Shown: positions 38,660-42,972 of the stretch, one piece after another
Layout of the letters: each line of letters opens with the position of its first letter
How positions within the stretch are numbered: position 1 is the stretch's first letter
From: a virus
Reading direction: 5' to 3' (one strand)
IMG/VR virus record: IMGVR_UViG_3300027730_000051
Coordinates: 1-42,972 of that record
DNA: 42,972 nt
The notes under the pieces: generated by a model
Databases searched by the model: none
Seen by the model: only the letters and a program-made list of their open reading frames with translations
What the model was told of the DNA's origin: nothing
Made by a program: the position numbers and the translations under genes

Positions 38660-39327
38660 GATTTGTTTTCCTTTTCAATAAGTACAGCAACCTTTCGTAG
38701 TAAACAGTAGCTACCAAGATCGTCGTAAGTGTCGTCAATAGATTCTGAAACAACTTCTGCTTTAGCTGTTTTTAGATTTTGTATTCTAGCAATTTTGTCC
38801 GACATACGAACATCAATTGCCGAAGTCGTTGGCATTCCTGGGGCGAGAATAGGTTCTTTGAATACTGATGAACCGTAATCAGCATTCTTCTTGAGAAGTG
38901 TTGTGATCCAAGCTAAACCTACTTGTGCAATAAGTTGTTGGTGATGACTACGACTATTGTCGAGTGCAGCAAGAAATAGATTCCGATCAGATAGTGGAGG
39001 ACAACTAACCGTAGTTTTTTGTCCGTTAATGTATTCAATTTGTAGATTTCCTTGTGGCATAATTTGTTCTTGTGATTTAGGTGGATGATATTGAGGCACG
39101 GTTTTTTCTTTCTTAGTAGGGTTGTTTTTAGCGAGTTGGTGATAACAATTATGTTTCCATTTAGCAAGGTCTATATGGTATTCTACTTCTCCTTCATTAA
39201 AGAATTCTACCCATTCAGGTCTTTCTGACATTCCTCGAATTGTTTTGAACATACCACGAACATCGTCTGGATATTTTTTAATACAAGACCATCCGTCAGA
39301 CCAAGTAAATACTGCAACAAGTGACAT
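38656..39327 (-). CDS. DUF1599/Nmad1-like protein with extra N-terminal domain
   Basis: Residues ~135-223 (ITTLLKKNADYGSSVFKEP, IDVRMSDKIARIQNLK, ESIDDTYDDLGSYCLL) match the pattern of DUF1599, also called nucleotide modification associated domain 1. The family is all-helical and related in look to NTP pyrophosphatases (KNADYG, R-x-x-DK-x-x-RI, E-x-x-x-DT-x-x-DL-x-x-Y). The first ~65 residues are the domain shared with the 38262-38492 gene, followed by a polar linker. The family is linked to phage nucleotide or DNA modification; the actual reaction here is unknown. AGGAGAAAATT precedes the ATG. Confidence 0.65.
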   Translation of the reverse strand: MSLVAVFTWSDGWSCIKKYPDDVRGMFKTIRGMSERPEWVEFFNEGEVEYHIDLAKWKHNCYHQLAKNNPTKKEKTVPQYHPPKSQEQIMPQGNLQIEYINGQKTTVSCPPLSDRNLFLAALDNSRSHHQQLIAQVGLAWITTLLKKNADYGSSVFKEPILAPGMPTTSAIDVRMSDKIARIQNLKTAKAEVVSESIDDTYDDLGSYCLLRKVAVLIEKENKS

Positions 39328-39352
39328 AATTTTCTCCTGGGTTAGAATAAAA

Positions 39353-39438
39353 AGGCTGAACGGGAATTAAACCCGTAGTCTAGGTAAGAAGCATAGTCGA
39401 CTTTACTCCTTACCACACACAGTCCTAGCTGTCAGCCT
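39353..39438 (-). tRNA. tRNA-like element with abnormal anticodon region
   Basis: On the minus strand a perfect 7-bp acceptor stem (AGGCTGA/TCAGCCT) and a perfect T-stem (ACGGG/CCCGT, loop TTTAATT) are present. Between them GGTAAG pairs with CTTACC, but the loop is 20 bases (or 14 if three inner pairs form), and the D-arm is reduced to CAG-CTAGGA-CTG. Total length is 86 bases. No anticodon can be assigned. It occupies the gap between the DUF1599-like gene and the secreted-protein gene. It could be a degenerate tRNA, a class II tRNA with unusual folding, or a tRNA mimic. Confidence 0.45.
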
Positions 39439-39460
39439 ATGTCATTATAGTCTGACTAGA

Positions 39461-40102
39461 CTAGCGAATACAGGTAGAGTACCAACCGTCTCTACCACGA
39501 ACTACTGCACAAGTTGCAGAAGTTTGACCAGGAACACCAAGACAAGTTCTTGGATTAGGATTGCTTGTAGAAAATCCAACGCCAGAAGAACTACGACCTG
39601 CCCTCCTAAGAGCATCACCTTGAAGAAGTTCTCCACGAACATGTCCTTTAATCCCATTAGCTGCTCGGTATTGTGCTGATGCAAGTGCTCGACTGTATGC
39701 ACTAGAGTCTGTAGCTGAATAGCTTACCGAAGCTGCACTTTCACAAGCACTACAAGCTGGACAAGGAACTTCTACAGGAACTGGTGCAGGTGCTGATGGT
39801 AGAACACTCGTTCCACAAGAAGATTGGACAGTCCCACAAGAAGCTACAGCACCACAAGACTTGACAGAAGAACCACACGATCGGGTAGAACTTCGAATCT
39901 TTTGTAGAACTCCTACAGGAGCTGCAACAACACGAGTAGCTGCTGCTACGGTATTACGAACAGGAGTTCGACAAACACCATTAGCACAACCTGTTGTTGT
40001 TTGGTTCGTAGAACCATACAAGAACACTTCCTGAGCTTGAACTTGGGCTGTGATTGCAAAGAATACTACAATCATCCATGGTAAAACAAATCGCTTAATC
40101 AT
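39461..40102 (-). CDS. Secreted Cys-rich protein, 213 aa
   Basis: The ATG at 40102 is chosen because GGAG lies nine bases upstream and a signal peptide (MIKRFVLPWMIVVFFAITAQ) then starts cleanly. The mature part has a Cys/Ser-rich repeat region (RSCGSSVKSCGAVASCGTVQ), a CPACSAC cluster and a C-terminal domain. That domain runs from SRALASAQYRAANGIKGHVR to VVRGRDGWYSTCIR. The end, with RG-x-DGWY, resembles a secreted family I associate with Planctomycetes. It may have been taken from a host. Transcription is followed by the tRNA-like element. Confidence 0.65.
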   Translation of the reverse strand: MIKRFVLPWMIVVFFAITAQVQAQEVFLYGSTNQTTTGCANGVCRTPVRNTVAAATRVVAAPVGVLQKIRSSTRSCGSSVKSCGAVASCGTVQSSCGTSVLPSAPAPVPVEVPCPACSACESAASVSYSATDSSAYSRALASAQYRAANGIKGHVRGELLQGDALRRAGRSSSGVGFSTSNPNPRTCLGVPGQTSATCAVVRGRDGWYSTCIR

Positions 40103-40140
40103 ACTAACTATCTCCATAAACAGAAACAAACAAACAAACA

Positions 40141-40183
40141 AAAAGTAACTGTTCAATAAATGTTAATTTGTTGAACAGTTACA
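40141..40183 (-). terminator. Rho-independent terminator after the 40236-41045 gene
   Basis: A perfect 12-bp stem (GTAACTGTTCAA 40146-40157, TTGAACAGTTAC 40172-40183) is followed on the minus strand by TTTTTG. A smaller hairpin (GCCTCAC/GTGGGGC, 40185-40211) precedes it. Confidence 0.85.
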
Positions 40184-40235
40184 AGCCTCACCAACACACT
40201 GTTAGTGGGGCAACTAACTTGCTAACAATTGAATG

Positions 40236-41045
40236 TTAGACCGTCATTTTGACTTCGAACTTTGGAACGATCTTCTCGAAAGAAGGATCGTCAACGCCTT
40301 TGACTTGAACCTTGCTGGTGAAGGCTTCAACAACTTTGCATTGTTGATCAAGGTAAGTAACCAAGTCACCTACTTTGTAATCAACAGGAGCAGAAGCAGC
40401 AGTAACTTCACTGGTTGCAGCAGGAACAACACCACCAGAAGCAACTTCACTACTAGAAGCTGTAGACGCTGATGCTTCTTCCTTCTTCCTGGGAGGAGGT
40501 ACTACATCATCTGTCTGTGGTACGACATCTTTCGGTTGTGAAAGAACAAGACGCTTGCCTTCGTTGTAAGCTGTTGTGTTCTTCTCACTTTCAGCTTTAA
40601 TCTCGAACTTGATGCTGTGGTCGTTCTCTTGGAACCATTGACCAAGCTCACGTGGGTGGTTGTGGTTCTCACGAACTTCTCGTGGTAATCCAAACCGATT
40701 TTCAAGGTCGTCGAGAAATGCCTTGAAGTTTTCTGCACGACGGGTCTTGTCGTTTTCCCAGAACCAGTAAGTGTGTTGGATACGCTTACCTTCATGGATT
40801 GGGTGGTCAACAACCCGGAAACCAACTCGACAGTATGGACATCCCTTCTTGGTGATAACATTCGACTTGTCAACTTGGTTAGGAGTTGCATCGAATGTCA
40901 TGTCAGTAACCACAAGGATACCGGATTCACCAATGTCAAAAGGAACGTCTGAAGTTCTTGCTTCCTCGTGCTTTACCTTTTCGATTGCTTCTTGTTCTTT
41001 GGTGTAGAAGGAATCGAATGCGTCTGATACTTTAGTTTCGGCCAT
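40236..41045 (-). CDS. DUF669-like ssDNA-binding/recombination accessory protein
   Basis: The 269-aa protein follows the Sak4-like ATPase, as DUF669-type proteins do in many phages. Residues 40-165 hold a beta-rich domain (ESGILVVTDMTFDATP, RIQHTYWFWEND, FKAFLDDLENRFGLP) with CPYC near residue 69. A Ser/Ala/Val-rich linker (~195-225) leads to a small SH3-like C-terminal domain (YKVGDLVTYLDQQCKVVEAF). Single-strand binding or annealing in replication is the likely role. A motif site (CCTGGG) is at 40487. Confidence 0.5.
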   Translation of the reverse strand: MAETKVSDAFDSFYTKEQEAIEKVKHEEARTSDVPFDIGESGILVVTDMTFDATPNQVDKSNVITKKGCPYCRVGFRVVDHPIHEGKRIQHTYWFWENDKTRRAENFKAFLDDLENRFGLPREVRENHNHPRELGQWFQENDHSIKFEIKAESEKNTTAYNEGKRLVLSQPKDVVPQTDDVVPPPRKKEEASASTASSSEVASGGVVPAATSEVTAASAPVDYKVGDLVTYLDQQCKVVEAFTSKVQVKGVDDPSFEKIVPKFEVKMTV

Positions 41046-41141
41046 GAGCTAACACCTTATAGGTATGTAGGTAGTTGTGTTTTCTCGGCACTGTGCTGAG
41101 AATAACGAGAAGAAAAGACTCTGAGTGAAATTATCGCTGTG

Positions 41142-41396
41142 CTAACTAGAAGATGATTCCTCGCTTTCTTCGAACGCATCAATTATCAAAGTTGATAAGT
41201 GTAACAACTCAGTAGCACTTAGTGAAGCAACAGGCTTTGGTACTAATTGCAACTTATTGATTGTTCGTTCGAATGGTTGTAAACTTTTATGTAGGCTCGT
41301 TAATGATGTGCAAAGATTCTGTCTAGCAATCCTTACTTTATCAATGTTTGTTAGTCTAACGGTTATTTCTTGTAGCTGTCTGGGACGTATTTCCAA
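41142..41396 (-). CDS. Hypothetical helical protein, 84 aa
   Basis: The reading frame starts with TTG at 41396 and overlaps the Sak4-like gene by 34 bases; there is no ATG in frame. The protein is helical (LTNIDKVRIARQNLCTSLTS, ELLHLSTLIIDAFEES) with an acidic Ser tail. No family is recognised. The 96-base gap to the next gene holds an imperfect 10-bp hairpin (41080-41100). Confidence 0.42.
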   Translation of the reverse strand: MEIRPRQLQEITVRLTNIDKVRIARQNLCTSLTSLHKSLQPFERTINKLQLVPKPVASLSATELLHLSTLIIDAFEESEESSSS

Positions 41397-42130
41397 AGGT
41401 TGTCAAAAGCTATCTTGGGTGTTTTACCCATCGATATTTTCTGGGGAAGGTTCCATCGATTTTTAGCTTCATGAGCAGGACTGGTTGTTGTGTAAATCCA
41501 ACGACTGTCTTGATCTTCTGCTTTACCTTCGACGGTAGTAGCATTGTTGCCTTTACCTTGCACTTCTGTCTTGATACTGATTTGGATACTCATGTTTAGC
41601 ATGAATACAAAACCAGCCCATGACCGAACAACTTCACGACATTCTTTGTGCATAAGAATAACGTGAGACAAATAGTCAGCACCAAGGGTATTAGGTACAG
41701 AAGCTGTGCTCATGTGACCTAAGAAAATTGTGTGAACACCTTGCGAGTTCTTCTGCGTACAAAGATCGAGAAGGTTTTGAAATACCGGTGGTGCGTATTT
41801 GTTTGGACCTTCTGACCAAGCATTGAACTTAGAGAAATCTCCATCGAAATACTTTCTGAGTACATAATCGAATACGAGCTTCTGAATTCCTTTCAAACCA
41901 TCGAACAAGAGTGTACCAGAAGTACATTTTTTGATACGATCAACAAGTTGTTCGAAAGTTATGATTTGAATGTCAATACTATCTTGTGGAACAGCACCGA
42001 CATCTTCAAGATATTGATAACCATTCTCACCGATAGAAAGACACGTTACTGGTCCAGGAAATTGTAAACCAAGACTGGTTTTACCCATCCCTTCTTTACC
42101 GTAGATTACTCCCGCTAAACCTCTAGCCAT
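41363..42130 (-). CDS. Sak4-like RecA-fold ATPase (AAA_24), 255 aa
   Basis: A Walker A motif (YGKEGMGKTS, residues 10-19) and a Walker B-like strand (TLLFDGLKG, 73-81) lie within a RecA-type core: FPGPVTCLSIGENG, then THTIFLGHMST-like sequence (HTIFLGHM). The C-terminal NLPQKI is also typical of phage AAA_24/Sak4 proteins. These support single-strand annealing or strand exchange in recombination. The gene stands directly before the DUF669-like protein, its usual partner. The ATG overlaps the previous gene by eight bases. Confidence 0.75.
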   Translation of the reverse strand: MARGLAGVIYGKEGMGKTSLGLQFPGPVTCLSIGENGYQYLEDVGAVPQDSIDIQIITFEQLVDRIKKCTSGTLLFDGLKGIQKLVFDYVLRKYFDGDFSKFNAWSEGPNKYAPPVFQNLLDLCTQKNSQGVHTIFLGHMSTASVPNTLGADYLSHVILMHKECREVVRSWAGFVFMLNMSIQISIKTEVQGKGNNATTVEGKAEDQDSRWIYTTTSPAHEAKNRWNLPQKISMGKTPKIAFDNLWKYVPDSYKK

Positions 42131-42362
42131 TGTGAAATCCGATTGTTTGAGTGTTTGAATCGTTAATGTGAGCTTGAACTAAATTTTCAGCAAACCAAGC
42201 TTTATATCTAGTTGCTTCGTTCCACCATTCAACTTCGTAAGTGATCTTGTCGAACTGGATAGAAACTTGTAAAACTGTACCTTTAATAGTTTGCTCTGTG
42301 TTGTGCAATCTAAAAAGGTAAACAGTAGAACCACACGCAATAACTTTAAGAGTTTTCTTCAT
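42123..42362 (-). CDS. Small SH3-like protein, 79 aa
   Basis: The product is a small beta barrel by pattern: GSTVYLFRLHNTEQTIKGTV, VSIQFDKITYEVEWW, then an aromatic helix and NLVQAHIND. This G-x-V, GTV, Y-x-V-x-W order is seen in small SH3/KOW-like proteins of many phages. Its role is unknown. It overlaps both neighbours in the recombination gene cluster. Confidence 0.55.
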   Translation of the reverse strand: MKKTLKVIACGSTVYLFRLHNTEQTIKGTVLQVSIQFDKITYEVEWWNEATRYKAWFAENLVQAHINDSNTQTIGFHNG

Positions 42363-42642
42363 TTTTCTTTCTTGAAAGTTTAATTGTGTGAAGGACAGAT
42401 CGAAGACGAGTTTGGAGTTTACGAAGAGCCGGGGTTGGAATTAAATCAGGATCTTTCCAAGTTGTAATTGGACGTAGCTCTAATTCAACTAAACCCAAAA
42501 TTGCTTTCATTTCATCTTCTGTGAGTTGAAATAGTGAGCTATACAGATTATCTTCTTTTGTGCTTTCAAGAATAATCGGTACATGGCCACAAACCGGTGT
42601 AGACTTAAACTTAGGAGTTGTTGTCTTTCTTTTCTCTGGCAT
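42346..42642 (-). CDS. Hypothetical protein, 98 aa
   Basis: The ATG at 42642 (MPEKRKTTTPKFK) is used; a longer frame starts with TTG and lies inside the preceding gene. The region STPVCGHVPIILESTKED precedes a helical half (TEDEMKAILGLVELELRPI) and a basic tail (LSRKKNEENS). The C-terminal LQTRLRSVLHTIKL is a second helix. No family is recognised. The ribosome-binding site is weak. Confidence 0.45.
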   Translation of the reverse strand: MPEKRKTTTPKFKSTPVCGHVPIILESTKEDNLYSSLFQLTEDEMKAILGLVELELRPITTWKDPDLIPTPALRKLQTRLRSVLHTIKLSRKKNEENS

Positions 42643-42972
42643 CGTTGCTGTCAAACTTTCCTTTAGGGTATCGTTTTTGAAGTTTGGTTTTGTTTTGGAG
42701 AATGAAGTACTCAAGTGGTTTACCTACAGTGTAGGCAAAGTATTTGATTGCAGGAAGCAGTTTGTAACCTAGACCGTTGAAGTCTATGTCTTGATGTCGA
42801 TAGAAGATTTGTCGCTTGACAAGATCAGCTATGTCTTCAATGATCTGTTGTGCGTGTTGTTTGCTTTCACAAACAATAATTTCGGACACCCTCACTGTCC
42901 CTGGGGTGGTTAGGTTGTGCAACATAAACGCATAGTAGCACATGTCTCCAATCTCTTTCTCTACTTTCTTTT
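42611..42972 (-). CDS. MazG-like NTP pyrophosphohydrolase, 5' end outside window
   Basis: Reading upstream of the first ATG (42943) to the window edge stays open and gives KKVEKEIGDMCYYAFML. This contains the E-x-x-D-type metal site of MazG-like enzymes (here E-I-G-D). The end of the protein, EYFILQNKTKLQKRYPKGKF, matches the conserved MazG-family tail (N-x-x-KL-x-x-RYP-x-G). The gene therefore probably continues beyond base 42972. The enzymes hydrolyse NTPs or dNTPs to monophosphates. With ThyX and the DUF1599-like protein it suggests control of the nucleotide pool. Confidence 0.65.
   Translation of the reverse strand, partial: KKVEKEIGDMCYYAFMLHNLTTPGTVRVSEIIVCESKQHAQQIIEDIADLVKRQIFYRHQDIDFNGLGYKLLPAIKYFAYTVGKPLEYFILQNKTKLQKRYPKGKFDSNDAREKKDNNS

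Larger units (their letters stand above)
1845..42908 (+). repeat. Dispersed strand-biased TCCTGGGG motif
   Basis: CCTGGGG occurs on the plus strand near 1847, 4992, 6012, 10670, 12896, 14395, 15594, 16659, 20630, 22297, 23548, 24295, 27582, 30323, 30617, 32432, 33838, 35384, 38352, 38838 and 42901. A further ~15 sites have CTGGGG or CCTGGG (for example 10023, 10441, 11014, 26882, 28629, 31582, 32051, 36088, 36759, 37629, 39334, 40487, 41440). The flanks are pyrimidine-rich before and AG-rich after. I found no CCCCAGG on the plus strand and only about four CCCCAG. Function unknown; see findings. Confidence 0.8.

Noticed and set aside
41080-41100. Hairpin TTCTCGGCAC/GTGCTGAGAA as a terminator
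   Set aside because: No T-run follows on either strand; it may be chance or an RNA stability element.
1-42972. Integrase, transposase or insertion-sequence ends
   Set aside because: No recombinase-type protein or flanking terminal repeats were recognised in the window, so lysogeny cannot be judged from it.

Overview
The window is part of the genome of a tailed double-stranded DNA phage (or a closely related prophage) with long-tailed, siphovirus-like morphology. Nearly every gene lies on the minus strand, so transcription runs from base 42972 toward base 1. The evidence is a full set of phage genes: terminase large subunit, lambda-type portal, prohead protease/capsid, tail chaperones, a 1207-residue tape measure, family A DNA polymerase, primase-helicase, ThyX and a Sak4-like ATPase. 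Several small families (the GT8-like glycosyltransferase with its Cys-rich partner, the secreted proteins, the DUF6527 protein, the SH3-like small proteins) are ones I associate from memory with phages or genomes of Planctomycetes. The host assignment is therefore an inference, not something read directly from the sequence.

Layout from the right, in transcription order. (1) 42972-34296: replication and nucleotide metabolism. A MazG-like pyrophosphohydrolase is cut by the window edge. It is followed by small proteins, a Sak4-like ATPase, a DUF669-like protein, a secreted protein, a tRNA-like element, a DUF1599/Nmad1-like protein, a chain of small genes with GTGA/TTGA overlaps, ThyX, DNA polymerase A and a primase-AAA+ helicase. 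(2) 32206-29833: terminase. (3) 29792-28674: a sigma-70-like promoter bracketed by two palindromic operators, then a subtilisin-like protease. (4) 28614-22851: small proteins, a secreted protein, a tail fibre with a carbohydrate-binding-like end, a metzincin-like metalloprotease and a holin-like protein. (5) 22747-18148: portal, a fused protease-linker-capsid protein, a DUF6527 protein and a DUF2190 protein. (6) 18078-17748: tRNA-like sequences. (7) 17728-6680: head-tail connectors, tail tube, overlapping tail chaperones, tape measure and distal tail proteins, with one plus-strand gene at 7069. (8) 6673-4963: glycosyltransferase and partner. (9) 4940-1: a regulatory and repeat-rich end with operators, a structured 53-codon transcript, two homologous leaders, a DGQHR-like protein and a four-gene small-ORF operon ending in a terminator.

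The most striking signal is not a gene. A strand-biased motif, TCCTGGGG on the plus strand (CCCCAGGA on the coding strand), recurs about once per kilobase across most of the window. It occurs in all three codon phases and in front of start codons, and I saw no exact CCTGGGG in the opposite orientation. A second signal is a set of seven palindromes, TTGTATC-N7-GATACAA or near matches, confined to two intergenic islands. All coordinates, counts and motif calls were made by eye; no searches or folding programs were run.
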